Assembly (NCBI GenBank): GCA_964017195.1
Contig: OZ024887.1
Span: forward strand, 5,959,959 to 6,023,958
Direction of reading: 5' to 3'
Source: Siderastrea radians
Lineage: Eukaryota > Cnidaria > Anthozoa > Scleractinia > Rhizangiidae
DNA length: 64,000 nucleotides
Shown: piece by piece, positions 1-13,300 of the stretch
How the letters are laid out: the number at the start of each line of letters is the position of its first letter
Position numbering within the stretch: the first letter of the stretch is position 1
Made by a program: the position numbers and the translations under genes
The notes under the pieces: generated by a model
Seen by the model: only the letters and a program-made list of their open reading frames with translations
The model's database searches: none
What the model was told of the DNA's origin: nothing

Positions 1-903
1 AAGCTCCTTTATGTTGCCCATTATAACGTTCGAGGAAAACGGACGGACTTAGCGAGGCAGTGGGCTGAATCAGGAAAGGATCACACAAAGTCATACGTAC
101 ACTTTCAGTAATAACGGATGAAAACGAGGCTAACGTCACTTTTTGAATGCAGTGGGGAATGTAATGTTTATGAATGTAACGATGCATAAACCATGTCTTG
201 TTTTCTCACTGAAAGCGTAAAACAGAGAGGCACGCAGGGAGCAATGGGAATTAATGCCAGCGATTGCGATTGCAGCTCGCTCATGAAGGTCGCGTTTGAG
301 AGATACTTACACTACCTACCGGCTTTATAGCCTGTGTACAGCCACCACAAATCCCTAAGCCATCCCCTTCCTTGGGGGGGGCTGTACATAGGTTACCGGC
401 CTTACGACTGTTGAGCCTACATACATGCGAGTACTGAAAATGAGTTGTTTTATATTACATCACGATCAAAATTCTACGCGGCTCCTCAAAAACCAGCATT
501 AAACATTCTTGCTCACTTGCACGATTTAAGTACGTCTTTGTTGTTGTTTTTATTGTCGGGGTGTAGTAGGTCACCCTATCATAAATTAAACATTAAATGT
601 GAACAGATTTTACTTGAATTGATAAACCTGATGTATGTACGTAGAATCTAATCAAAGTATTTTACAGCCAGTATTTTACAAGTTAACCTTTTGTACAAAA
701 TAGAGCAGAATTCTCCATAAATTATTGTTCGCGACTCCTTCTGCCATTGGGCTTGAAGCGATTGAAACCATATCATACCATATCGTAGATTTCCTTGCAT
801 ATCCTCTGTTTGAGTATTCTTTTCATTGGTGGCTCGCACAAGGGAGCCTTTTAGTAGTTTGCTGTAATTTGTTACAGGAGACATGGGATCCTGACTTTTT
901 GTC

Positions 904-936
904 CTTTATTTATTTATTTATTTATTTATTTATTCA
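904..936. repeat. ATTT tetranucleotide microsatellite
   Basis: About eight tandem TTTA/ATTT units can be read directly in AT-rich flanks. No function is suggested. Confidence 0.9.
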
Positions 937-2059
937 CTTGTCTCTTGTTTACATTGTATTCATTTTGCAATTGTTTTCTCCCGCGTGAATAAAAATTTGT
1001 TGGGACGCTCGCGGGGAGTCATCGGTCGAGACGTGAGAGACTGGGTACTACTCTAAAGAAAAACATGGCGCCGGATAAGGAAGGTTCAATACTTCTACTG
1101 TCTAAGAAACAATCCTATCTGTAGGCCATGGATACTGGTAATTGTTGATGAACATTGAAACCAATATTCAGGAGACAAGCCTTAAGAAAGGATCACATTT
1201 TGCCTTCTTCCTGGAGGATATATCTGAATGAATAACCTTGGGGCCGATCGATCAACATGCCGAAAGGCTTGTGTGTGTATCTCCCTTTCAAGCTGTAAGA
1301 CTGACGTAAAGTGTGACAGCAAAGGCAGTGAGTAGCAAATTAATGAACGTCTGCATATATTTATGGCATCACAAGTTTGTTGGAGCTGTAGTTATCTTGT
1401 GATCAGGCGGCATGTCCATGTTTACTATGAAAATCGTTTCAACCTTTGTTTTCTGCACTCGCATGTAGCACATTTTTGGCCGAAAAAATCTTACACGTAG
1501 TTTAAACTTTACAGACTTTTTTTTACATGTACTTTTTCCTCGATAAATGTTTTATAAAACAATTGCTGATTGAACCCTCAAAACAGAGCCGCATTGGCGA
1601 CATCCAAAGGCAAATTTACCCTAAAATCTTAACTGTCACACATTGCCCGCAAAGCATTATTTTCAAAATAGGTTTACTGCTAAAGCAGAGAACGATCTAT
1701 AATTTTGATGGTATCTTTGAAATCTCATTTCATAGCATTACTTACGCCGTTATCCTCGTTTGGAAAGGTTGAATCTCTTAATAAATAATGTTGTATAAAG
1801 ATAGGTGAAAATTCGAGTCGTTTTCGACCCAAAAGCGACCATGAATACGTCGGCCTCTGTTTTTTTTCATACGTTTAGGAATTTCGCGATAATATTCTAC
1901 CTACTTTATTATCACCTCAATATATAACCCCACACAAAATGTAAGCAAAATCTGAGATGGTCGTTGTAGACTCATATTTTAATATTGCATGGTTTTCAGG
2001 TGGACCCTCTCTTAATAATATATATTTTCCGTCTTAATGAGGCTTGATTTTTTTTTAGC

Positions 2060-2075
2060 GGGGGGGGGGGGGGGG
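2060..2075. repeat. Poly-G tract
   Basis: A run of 16 G residues. Such tracts recur in the window (28059-28072, 33080-33090 and, as C, 39426-39439) and may vary in length between assemblies. Confidence 0.85.
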
Positions 2076-2584
2076 AACAAAGATGGTCGTTGTTCGTTAC
2101 AGGTCTTACAGAAGCTCGTGCGGGTTAGTGACTCGAAGAAAAATGTATATAGACCTTTAAACTTGCTCCAGGTCGCTCATTCTGACTATGGAGGACGCGC
2201 ATGAGACAAAATGGCGGCTGGTGCGGAGCGACTTCTTTTACTTGCAGCGCTCCATTCCGGAATTATGGGTTCACCGGTGGATTTTCCTACCGGTGAAGTT
2301 ACTATCACTGACCAATGAAATCCATCAATTTTGTACGGCCGTCTATCACTTTTCCTACAAGCACGCACCGCTCTTAAATGCTAGTTTGATCGGCAGAAAA
2401 CTTTTCTTTTCCTTGCGAAAATTACTAACTTTTGACTCCGTCTTCATCCTCTAAAATTACGAAAGATCTCCAAGACGCACAGAAGCAGTCCCATTTTCTC
2501 TTTTAGCCTTACGCGCGTAGGTTACTCACGGCGCGCAGAAGTGATAAGGTGGTGGATTGGAAGTGACAAGGTGGTGCTATTGTC

Positions 2585-3142
2585 GTGTGGCCACGCCCCT
2601 TATACCTCGCAGAAGCAGATCGTCAACTATCTGATGGGAAGTTTTATGAACGCCTCGATCACAATCCTATTAACAGTTGGTTAAATCAACGATCAACGCG
2701 ACGAACAATGCAAACCACCTTCCTCCATCAGCGAAGAATTTATTCGTTCCTACTCCAAAAACCTCAAGATTCTATCTCACTCCCCAAGATACATAAACCT
2801 AACAATCCCGGTCGACCAATCGTTTCTGTGTGTAGCTGTCCAACTGAGAACATTGCCTCCTGCTTAGATCACCTCATGCGCCCCCTCGTTTGCAATCTTG
2901 GCATCCACGTTAAGGACACCAATCGAGTTCCATTTTGGCAACACCATCACCGGCGAACGATTCTTAGACACCATGGACATCAAATCCCTTTGTACTGTTA
3001 TACCCAATAACGGAGGCCTTGACGCTTTAGCCTATTTCCTTGACAAACATCCTGTTTACGTTCTCGACTTCCCAACATCTACACTAACGCGTCTTGCTGA
3101 ACTTGTACTGACACTCAGTGCTTTAGAGGCGAGTTTTATTTA
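2585..3142 (+). pseudogene. Penelope-like element reverse transcriptase, N-terminal relic
   Basis: The translation contains stretches typical of Penelope-like reverse transcriptases: LPKIHKPNNPGRPIVS, then CPTENIASCLDHLMRPLV, and in the next frame DTMDIKSL.TVIPN and LTRLAELVLTL. A frameshift near 2930 moves the reading from one frame to another. The catalytic core that should follow (the region with the second aspartates) is missing. A further piece of the same type lies at 4044-4300. I see no promoter or intact ends, so this is a dead copy. Family membership rests on recognising the motifs; the exact clade cannot be assigned by eye. Confidence 0.8.
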
Positions 3143-3157
3143 AGCAATATGCCACAC

Positions 3158-3313
3158 ATTTCTATGGTTTATTGGCTCAATAAACCACTCAGGATGTTGG
3201 AAGAACACGAGAATAGATTGTAAGTCACGATCCGAAGGCGAGTGATTTACAAGCATTTCGAGTGTTTATTCCAACACCCCAAGTGATTTATTGAGCCAAT
3301 AAACCATAGAAAT
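3158..3313. mobile_element. Palindromic MITE-like hairpin
   Basis: Arms of 27 bases at 3158-3184 and 3287-3313 are perfect reverse complements (ATTTCTATGGTTTATTGGCT...). They enclose a loop of about 100 bases that has its own weaker pairing. It lies exactly where the Penelope-like frame stops and before the LINE tail, which suggests nested insertion. The outer limits and the target duplication were not resolved. Confidence 0.65.
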
Positions 3314-3497
3314 ATTTTAATAACTACATTTTCCATGTGGTTTACTGGTATAATCCTGACATACGTAATCAATAGGTATTGACCAATCACAGCGCGCGCA
3401 TTATCTTCAGTTATTGTATTAAAACTGAAAGTAGGAAGAATCGCCATATGCAGCAAGATGGGCCCTAACTACGCGTGCCTTTTCGTCGTGGGCTATA

Positions 3498-3827
3498 TTG
3501 AAGAACAAATTGCAAGGCAATAAACCGGTTTCATACCTAATGTACAAAGTAAAAAATGAACTCTGCCCATCTTATGTGCAGGATCTGTTTCAAAAGAATA
3601 ACAGTAGGTATAATTTGAGAAACAGTGATTTTGTGATACCTAGGTATAACACCGTTTCTTATGGTAAACATAGCATAAAGTACCTTGGTCCGATGCTCTG
3701 GTCCAAATTGGATAAAGAAATTAGAAATTCTAATTCGTTAAATAGTTTTAAGAACACTATTAGAAAAAAGAATCTCGAAGCGTTACTGGAGGAAGGATGT
3801 CACAACTGTCCTCTATGTAGTAATTAG
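3498..3827 (+). pseudogene. LINE reverse transcriptase, C-terminal fragment
   Basis: The 109-residue frame ends in the C-terminal pattern common in cnidarian CR1/Jockey-type LINE proteins: YKVKNELCPSYVQDLF, then RYNLRNSDFVIP, SIKYLGPMLWSKL and SLNSFKNTIRKK. It is 5'-truncated, so it holds no catalytic residues. It is followed by about 190 bases of AT-rich 3' UTR and a (TTA)n tail ending near 4042, the usual end of this kind of element. It separates two Penelope-like pieces and so arrived after them. Confidence 0.75.
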
Positions 3828-4042
3828 TGACTTTTGATTTTCTGAACTTTTGGGGGTTTTATCACTATAGGTTGATGTGATATTATATTTTATATTTTAT
3901 ATTGTATATATTGTAATATTTTATATATTTTTACTACTTTAGATAGGTATAGATAGGTGTCCCCAATTAGCTTACTTTAGTGTAAGCTAGATATTTTAAG
4001 ACACGTTAATAAAGTTTATTATTATTATTATTATTATTATTA
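3828..4042 (+). mobile_element. LINE 3' UTR and (TTA)n tail
   Basis: AT-rich trailer containing AATAAAG shortly before a TTA/ATT trinucleotide run at about 4017-4042. The run marks the 3' end of the LINE fragment that precedes it. Confidence 0.7.
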
Positions 4043-4043
4043 G

Positions 4044-4300
4044 GATTACAACAACTTCGTATCTAACTTTTACCCTGCTCTCCAATTTAAGCACACAATC
4101 TACGAAGCCGAACTCCCTTTCCTGGACATTAAATTACGCATCTCAAATGATCACATCAGCACTTCTATCCACTATAAGAACACTGACACACATAGCTACC
4201 TTCATCACCAGTCTTCACACCCTTATACCCGCAAGGAAGTCTTTCCACAATTTCTCTTTGGTGATGACTTCCTTAATTTTCACAACCTTTTCATGGGTAT
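4044..4300 (+). pseudogene. Penelope-like element reverse transcriptase, distal relic
   Basis: From 4045 the translation reads as the downstream part of a Penelope-like reverse transcriptase: NFVSNFYPALQFKHTI, ELPFLDIKLRIS and HSYLHHQSSHPYTRK. The part between this piece and 2585-3142, including the expected catalytic aspartates, is gone. The GIY-YIG endonuclease part that normally follows is not seen here, although a separate copy of that part lies at 43341-43853. Confidence 0.78.
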
Positions 4301-5274
4301 GAACATGTGTATTGATACTGTGAGGAGAAATTTGAAGCTGATCACTAATGGGGCTTTAAGGGTTAAAACTCTGCACAATTTATTAAACAAATAAACGTTG
4401 CTTTCATAACAAGACTGCCTGCATGCTATTTATTTGTCAACATTTTATTTTGTTAGAAACTTCACTAATTACATATGAACTCGCCGATTAATTTCACTTT
4501 TGATTAATTTGTCAATTTTTCAATACACGCAGTTGGTCACTGAATTAGGCTAATATGGGAACTGCAATGAACGATGTATCAAGAAGTACAAGTGGTATTT
4601 AATCAAGATATTCCAAGGCTAAGTCTCTGTTCTTGTGCTAAATCTGTGTCGCAATGCAATGCCATTTTAGAAGGACAACAAAGAATAATAAAGAATTTTT
4701 TCAATACAAAAGGACTGGGAACTAATATTTGCCTCGCATGACTTGCATGGCTCGCTGGCTCGCAGTGAAGACCCCTCCCAAGAGAAACACTCACAGTACA
4801 ACTACAAGGAATGCAATACGACAGAAACAACGAATGATCGTACGATCATACCCTCAAAAATTATCTCGTTTCATACACTGAAATTTGCTCGTTTGTTTTT
4901 GTGTGGCTCTTTGTTGTGGCCCAGGGGAGTCACAGAAACACTGACTTTTTTTGCATTCTTTGTTTTACTTTTCTGTTGAATGGTCAGAATGTTTTCAGTG
5001 TTGAATGGAAATAATATTTTCCAATTTTTTTTTTTGGTCTATCCTATGGGCCAGCAGCCTCTTGTATTGATATAATGCGTGCCTACATGGCCCAATCTCA
5101 ACCAATGATTGTCGACACTTGAATCACTCATACACGAGCCACTGACTGGTATCATCCGCTGATCACTATGACACGTCAGTAGATTGAAGATCGAGACCGC
5201 CATCTTTGTCTAAGTGTTGCCCTCTTTTCGAAGAATCGTGGTTTTATTTGCGACTTTATCCTATAGTTTACAAT
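4301..5274. other. Upstream region of COPB1
   Basis: No coding sequence recognised. The last 100 bases before the COPB1 start have no TATA box. The 5' UTR cannot be delimited from sequence alone. Confidence 0.5.
5199..5207 (+). promoter_or_regulatory. YY1-like site near the COPB1 transcription start
   Basis: GCCATCTTT, preceded by CC, matches the CCGCCATNTT consensus of YY1. Sites of this kind are often found just downstream of the start in TATA-less housekeeping promoters. It lies 68-76 bases before the ATG, a position consistent with the first transcribed bases. The assignment is by motif only. Confidence 0.4.
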
Positions 5275-7333
5275 ATGGCTACGGCTGAACTGCCTTGCTA
5301 CACGTTAATAAATGTTCTCTCTGATTCAGAAGCACTAAGTGAACAGAAACTTGCCGAAGATCTAGGTAAGTTACTTAGATAAAAACGCTTGATCACTTTA
5401 GCCATATTAAATATGGGAATCTTTGACGTGTACTGTTTGTATGTCGGTTTGTTGTGTTTCATTAATCTTAATGTCTTCTTTCTACTTTTGAGATTCATTA
5501 TATATCACCAAGAAGTAAGCTTGTTTCTTTGCTGAGTATAGTTAAATGCAAGGTGTCTTACTAAAAATATTAAGCTTAAGTAAGTGCCAAAGCGCCTAGA
5601 AATTTCAAACCCCCCAAAATGTATGGATTAACCTAAATTTAGCTTGAGCTAAACTGCAAAATGAAATACTTGGCTTAAAAGAAGTGGATATGTATTGTAA
5701 ATAACAAGCACCTATGCCTTCACATACACAAGTAAATCATTTGAAGTGTGTTTTGTGTAATATACTCTCTGCTCTGAAACTCTGGCTATCTTGAATCTGG
5801 GCACGCTATCACAAACTAAAAGCTATGCACTTTAGATAATATTCTCACTACTGGTTATCTCAAATTTATTTACTTGAATCCCTAGGATGAAATCAGTACC
5901 TCTTATCTCAAACCATTTAGTTTTGTTAAAAATAAACTGTGATCACCGTGTATGATGCACTTTAGATATTCTCACTATAATGGTTATCTCAAATTCATTT
6001 ACTTGAATGCCTACGGTAAAATTAGTACCTCTTATCTCAAACCATTTAGTTTTGTAAAAAATAACTTTGATCACCTTGCATGATGATGCCATAGCCATGT
6101 ACATGTAAAGATGCCACAGAACAACTTTGCACAAATGTTCTCAAATTTCGACCTGAGAAAATTTCAAGAAAAATATACAGTGAGGTATTTCAAGAAAAAT
6201 ATACAGTGAAGCTCAGTGACTTTCAAGTGATTCGCAGCACTTTAAAGGGTTTTGCTCACTTTCATTACCCTTGTAAAGAAAAGACAATATACAATCTTAC
6301 TCTTGTCTTCTGAGCTGGTCATCTTTTATTGTGTACACTTTTTTTTTAATAAGAACTTCAAATTTTTATAGCTGAGGCTGAACTGGAACTGAATGTTCTT
6401 ATTTTTTTTGGTGATTTGAGCCTGAGACATTCTTAACAATGTTCCTAAGATTAATTGAATAGAATTTCAGTAAATCATAGTTCTGAATGAAATAAAGAAC
6501 AAATAGGCCAAGTTCTACCAATTTCCTAAAAGTTATACTTGTTTGCTTTTTTAAAAATGGAAGATGACTTGTGACATCACAAAAATTGTAACATTTGGGG
6601 CTCAAATAGGCCGTAAATTACTCTGATCAATTATTACACTTAATTTTACTCTCACATAGCTTATTCTACAAATATGAAGACAAAATAAAGGTGTTCTTAA
6701 CAAAATCTCACCCTGGGTATATTCTTAGCATGACTTGTTCTTAAATTTTCGGCCACTCCTAGCCTCGACGTTCTTATTAAAAGGGTCTTATACATAAAAA
6801 GAGTGTACTTGTATAGGAGAAAAATCTTAGACTGTCATTTACTCTAAAACCTGTCCTGCTTTCCAGAAAAAGGTGATCTAAGGGTCAAAACAGAGGCTCT
6901 AAAGAAAGTGATCCAGCAGATTTTGAATGGAGAGAAAATGCCATCTCTGCTGATGGTGATCATAAAGTTTCTTATGCCTCTTGATGATCATACCATCAAG
7001 AAACTTCTTCTGATTTTCTGGGAGATTGTCCCAAAAACTGGGCAAGATGGTAAACTGTTGCAAGAGATGATTCTGGTTTGTGATGCTTATAGAAAGGTAA
7101 GAACTTTGATGATCAAGTGTCATGATTAAAAATGTCCTTTTTTGTGGCCTTGTGCATCATTGGAGGGGACAAGGGTCAGTGAGAGATGAGTTTTTTGTTT
7201 ACACTTTTTTTCTATGCACAAAATGTACTACTGAGAACATTTTTCAATAGGTTAACAGGGTTATCCCTAACAGCCAGTTGCCGGCAGAATTAACTGGCTA
7301 CTTGGGTCGGTTGTGCCAGCTACTTTTGTGATA

Positions 7334-7364
<31 letters not shown>

Positions 7365-10300
7365 TAAAGGCAAATTATTATTATTAGTTCATTACGTTGA
7401 TTTCTGGGGATTACATATAGAAAACCACTGAAGGCATGAGTTTTTCAAATAAAATTGAAAAGTTACGATTACTTTGGGAACTGACATTATTGGAAATTTG
7501 TACTCAGAATCAAGGAAATTCTGTTTCTGGGGACTTAAAATGTGAAAATTTCCTGAGGGGCATGCCACCAGACCCCCCTAGAAGGGATCACCTTTGGTGC
7601 TCGATAATCACTATCCGGCTACTTAGAAATTTTTGCCAGTTATTTAAAAAGTTGTGGACAACCCTGCGGTTAACCTAGTGATGTTTTTGTCTTCAATGTT
7701 TTAGGACCTTCAACATCCCAATGAGTACATAAGAGGTTCTACTTTGAGGTTCCTTTGCAAGCTTAAGGTATGCACTTATCAAGTTTTTTTAGTTGGGCTT
7801 GATTTAAAAATACCATGTGAAAACATCCAGTTAAGGGCCTTTTTCCACTGAGGTAGGATAACCCGGGTAGGTGGGGTAACCTGCCTTTCCATATTATCTC
7901 TCATTTTATTTGGATCACGTTTATATGATGGGTGAAAGAACTGGAGTCACATTTTGCCATGTAAACATGTCAAGATGGTGTAACCTGCCTACCTGGCGTC
8001 AGCTTATAGAAAATTTCAAAGCTTGCAGTTACAAACCTGCCGTGCTTTTTAGCAGATTTCATCTTCCAAATGTTGAAACACTCACAATCCTGACAATCAC
8101 TTGTAGGTTGAAAACAATTTTGGTGAGAGTGCTGCAAACATTAAAGGTAGCAGCAGCGTAGGCAGCGACTGAGTCTCAAGCTTCGCTTAACAACACTACT
8201 TCAGCAAATTGGGCGATAAATTTTTCATTCTCACACTGTGCAGTTGCCTGAACAATTTAATGCTACTGACAGGGAATTTGCATAATTAAAATAGTCAATC
8301 CAAAACCATAGCATGAAATGCTGCCTAAATAAACAGCTAGAGCTGTAGCGAGTTTGCCTGCCATTTTGTTTGTTTAGGTGCTTAGCAACTATGTGGTAAC
8401 CTTGACAAAGTATACCCCGGCATGCTGGGGTTGTCAAAATTACACAAGATTTTTCCACTGCATCTAGGCGTGTTACCTCTCCTACCTGGGTTTCCCCATC
8501 TCCATGTAAACAGGCCCTAAGGTTTTTTGTTTGCTTTGTTGTGAACAGGAAGCTGAGTTGTTGGAACCTCTCATGCCAGCCATCAGAAATTGTTTGGAAC
8601 ACCGCCACTCCTATGTGCGGCGTAATGCGGTAATGGCAATTTACACTATCTACCGGTAAGCATTTTTTACATGTGCATGTACATCTGTGGGAAAAAGGTT
8701 CAGTTTCTTTTCTTGTACCTGTAAATAGGTTGCTTGTTTATTTTACCACCATACAGCTGTATTACTAATGGTCACCTTTTGGCCAAACTAAATTTATGCA
8801 TTCATTCTCCCATTGAAAATCCTGTAAATCATACCACCCCATAATTATTAAGTAAAATGAAGCTATTGTTTGATCCATTGATAGTCATAACAGTCATAAC
8901 AGTTGTAACATAACAGTCATAACAGTCGTACTAATGGAAAAAAACACATGCATCACTTGGATGACATATAGGAAAATGCATATTGAATGTGCCTTGAAGT
9001 AGCACATACATGTAACCCTTTGAAGGGCTAGGGTAATTTCATGTGCAACATCTGTTGTAATAATCAAGGGATTTTTCTTTTCCAGAAACTTTGACTTCCT
9101 CATCCCTGATGCCCCAGAGCTGGTTCATACCTTTCTTGAACAAGAACAAGATGCATCCTGTAAACGCAATGCCTTCATGATGCTCATCCATGTTGACCAG
9201 GTACGGTGTTTAAACTTTCTTCTGATCTTGGCCAGAGATGCATACAGTCATGGAAAGGGAGACAATTACACACTGTAGTAGTGCTGTATACTAACTTGTA
9301 GTTACTTGCTATCTAGGAACGAGCACTGGAATATCTGAGTACCTGTATAGACCAGGTTAACACTTTTGGTGACATACTGCAGCTGGTCATTGTTGAACTG
9401 ATCTACAAGGTATCTTTTTGTTTTTTATTTTTTATGTCGCTAGGTACACATAAGTTAGTCAAAATCTAAGCCAATTGAAGTATGGAGGGTAGGTGCCATA
9501 TAGGTAGCAAGCGAGGAGGGCAGCAATCTCCTCAGCAGTTAAGAGGTCTCCATGGCAACCTGGCCACAGACCACCTCCAGGCACCTGTCAACACAACACT
9601 AAATGTGCTGTGGAAGTTACACTGTATACTCACCTATGATACTTACTTGGGATGGGGGGGGGGGAAGCAAAATGTGCTAGCGAAGCAAACCTCAGCAAAG
9701 CAGAAAGCACATGTAAACACCCCTGGAACCCCCCACATATTAGTGAAACTGCTGACCAGCATTGGCTAGATTTTAACTTTGCCCAAATTCCATTTAGCCA
9801 CATCTAAATGCCACTGGATATGTCCTTTTAAGAAGTGTGCCTGATGCGGTTGTTCCAGGCTGGCAAATTTGATGTAGTTCACCTCAAATCTTATAAAGTT
9901 TAGCACTATTTGTCAAGACAGGCAGCCACCCTTGTCAGGATTTTCTCCTCTCCTATCACCAAGACTGCATCATATCAAATGAATTTTACAAGACGTACCT
10001 AGAGATCTATGATGTCCTGTTTTTTTAGATTTTCTGGTTAGTAACAACATGTAGTTATGGGTGGACATCATTTCCAGCAATAGTTTGTCAATCTAACTAT
10101 CCCAATCATGTGTATGTTATTGTCAGGTGTGTCATGCAAACCCAGCAGAAAGGTCACGCTTTATCAGGTGCATCTACAACTTGTTGAATTCTTCATCAGC
10201 TGCTGTTCGGTATGAAGCAGCTGGTACCTTGGTTACGCTGTCATCTGCACCTACAGCTGTCAAGGTACAGTTAACTCACTGCTTTTGAACGTTTTCTTTC

Positions 10301-13300
10301 CTGTTCTTAGACAAACACACAACACACACTAGTCAGGTTTTAGACTTCTACCCAAATGATTAGATTTACTGCTTGAGTAGCCTAAGGAAGGGTGCTTATT
10401 GAAAATAGTGTGCCTTTTAGGGATAGGGTGATCTTTTATTTATTATTTAAAAGGGGCCCCTTATGCAGTTGATATGCTTTTCAGGTTGGAAAGGGTTACT
10501 TATTAACAGACATTCACTCAAAGAGGAGTTTTTTTTTTTTACAAAGAGGGCACTTTGGAAGGAGGTTCCTAGCATGAGTTACTATGGTACACTGTAAATC
10601 AAGAAATTAAACAAAAAGTCATTTGAAGAGATGGCTTTTTTGAGCTCACCCTGTCAGTCAGTTTATGTTGGAGGACTTCTAATGCAGAGTTCTCTTTTAT
10701 TGTGTGCATTTATCTTCCATGTGTGCATAGAAGTATTTTTAAGACTTGATTGTTGCACCTTGTAGATTATATGACATATTGTAGCTTTTAGTCTGTAGTA
10801 CTGTCTGTAAGCTCACATTTTACCATTTTCAAGAGTTACATGTATTTCATGATGTAACAAACACATAACATTCTGTTTTAATGGATTGCTGTAGTTTAAT
10901 AGAAGTATCTTGTTTCTTCTCTCTGTGCATCATAGTCTGCAGCCTCCTGCTACATTGAGCTGATTGTGAAAGAGAGTGACAACAATGTAAAGCTGATTGT
11001 GCTGGACAGGTTGATAGCTCTGAAGGACAATCCGTCTCATGAAAAAGTTCTCAGGGTAAGCTCTGTTTGGTGTGATAAATCAATGTACATTCATAACCAC
11101 TACACTATACTTCACTAGCTTTGGGTAATGCTGGTAGTGACCTGTGATGGAATGCCATCCAGTCTTGGGGTGTTGCTGTAATGCACATAGTCATTTTGTG
11201 CTTCAGGTGTAATTTGCTTGAAAAATACTGAACATGAAGAGAACCAGAATTAGACATACAGATGTAATTGTAATATATGTAGGCTGTGAGAGGAAAAAGT
11301 GTAATTAAATACATTGTGTTGGTGGGCATCATGCGCATTGTTGATCTCAAGGCGCTGCTAAATGTTCCAACATTGTTGTACAATTTGGAATGTTTATCTT
11401 GCTGTTTGACCAACATTTTTTGTTGGATGAATGTTGGACTAAGGTTAAATGACGTTTAGCCACATGTCAAGCATTCTCATTCAACAAATGTTGTACAACA
11501 ACATTGGAACATTTAGCTTTGGATTTATTTCTTTTTCCTACTCTCCCCCTACCCTGTGGATTAATATTTCTGGCACTCAGGTGAAGGCAACCTTCTATGG
11601 GGTGCAGTTAATCCAGTTTTTCTTAATTAGATTATTATAGTTTTTTTTTTATCGCTGTAGAAATGATTTCAAGAATGATTGGTCTTATGTTCTCTATGAA
11701 ATGTTTTCTTGACTGAATTACATGATGGTAAACTAAAGGACTGTGTACATGTATTTTTTTCTTTGTCTTGAACAGGAACTGGTGATGGACATCCTCCGTG
11801 TGCTATCCTCTCCTGACCTTGAAGTGCGTAAGAAGACTTTGCAACTGGTGCTTGATCTGGTTACTTCAAGGAACATACATGAGGTATGGAAATGACTCTT
11901 GAATATATAATCAAGTTATGTGTTGGTTATCTCCCTACATGTAGGTTGTGGAGTGCACAGTGAGGAGATGTGACATACCTTCTAAGAGTTACTTGAAGCT
12001 TATACGTATTTATAACTGTCCAGATCGCTAATGTGCATGCAGAACTAATGGCATTATATCATTTTCTCCAGGTTGTTGCTGTTTTAAAGAAGGAAGTAAC
12101 CAAAACCCATAATGAGAGTGAGCATGAGGACATTGGTGGATATCGTCAGGTAACCATAAATTATGTCTTAGTAATTGATAGGATAAAGAAAGTTAATCAA
12201 CTTGATCCTTATATTTGTAATAATGCTTTGAACAACCAGGCCATGCAGGAGTTTATTCAAACATATGTGCATTTTTGTGAAATACCGGTAATCTTATTAG
12301 TAGTATGTGTGTGTCATATACGGTAACAAGTTGTGACTGACCTAAAGTATCATGGAGTTAGAAACCTGGCCAGTCAAAAGCAAGAGCAGAAGGTCACACA
12401 CTATCACAGACACCAAACCATGGTCCCAAGGGTGTTCAGTGTAGTGAGAATTTACTATTGAGAATTGTCAAGGTTTCAGATTCTGTCTATTTCATTCTGT
12501 TAATTTCTCTGTCCCTCCCCCCTGCCAATTTAGGGTTGGCTAATTACATGTAGGTGTGGCTAACTCAGTCATTGATTTCTTTCTGTGTAGATGCTTGTTC
12601 GCACACTGCACACTTGCAGCGTCAAGTTTCCTGATGTGGCTGTGTCTATTGTACCACTGGTAAGTGTAGGTTATCTCCTGTCGTGGTAGTCGGTTTAATT
12701 CTGCAGCCATTATTGAGGTTGAAAATTTGTTAACTTTTTAAATTAATTAAATTTCGTACATGATCTCACCAGCTGTGCTGATCAACTCATCATGTAGCTG
12801 AGTGTGGAGTCTTTTGAGGTTTAAACTACTTGTAGTTGATCAAGTCTTTCTTTCTCTTTTAGCTGATGGAATTCCTTGGAGATACTAATGAACAGGCAGC
12901 ATTTGATGTGTTGGTGTTTGTACGTGAAGCAGTGCAGCGATTTGAGCAGCTCAAGCCTGTTATTATGGAGAAGTTGCTGGAAAATTTCCACACAATCAAG
13001 ACTGTTAAGTAAGTAACTGTAGTGCCACAAAGGTTCCAGGTGTAGTGCAATTCTCTAGCCTTCCATGGTTTTCCATTGCACTATATCTCACGGGTCTCAA
13101 TGGGCCATTTATTTTCTTGGTGAAGGGTTCGTATGAGTCCTGGAAATCCTGAAAAGTCCTGGAATTTTGTTCTGGCATTTTCCAGGACTGGAAAGTCCTG
13201 GAAAATTAATGCAGGCCCTGGAAAGTCCTGGAAATCTGTTAGCTCTTATAAAGGAGTTTTCTTTAAAAACAATTGTCTGCAGTATTATTTTTGGATTTCT

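Larger units (their letters stand above)
1..2584. other. Intergenic stretch, no gene recognised
   Basis: Open frames here are short and show no recognisable family or splice-consistent extension. An ATTT microsatellite lies at about 904-936 and a run of G at 2060-2075. A 35-codon frame starts at 2211 inside an AAAATGGCGG context and has a hydrophobic N-terminal stretch. It is listed under findings as a weak first-exon candidate. Confidence 0.6.

Noticed and set aside
8885..8930. Short CRISPR-like repetition of CATAACAGT
   Set aside because: A few irregular copies of a 9-12-base word without spacers of uniform length; simple local duplication in an intron.
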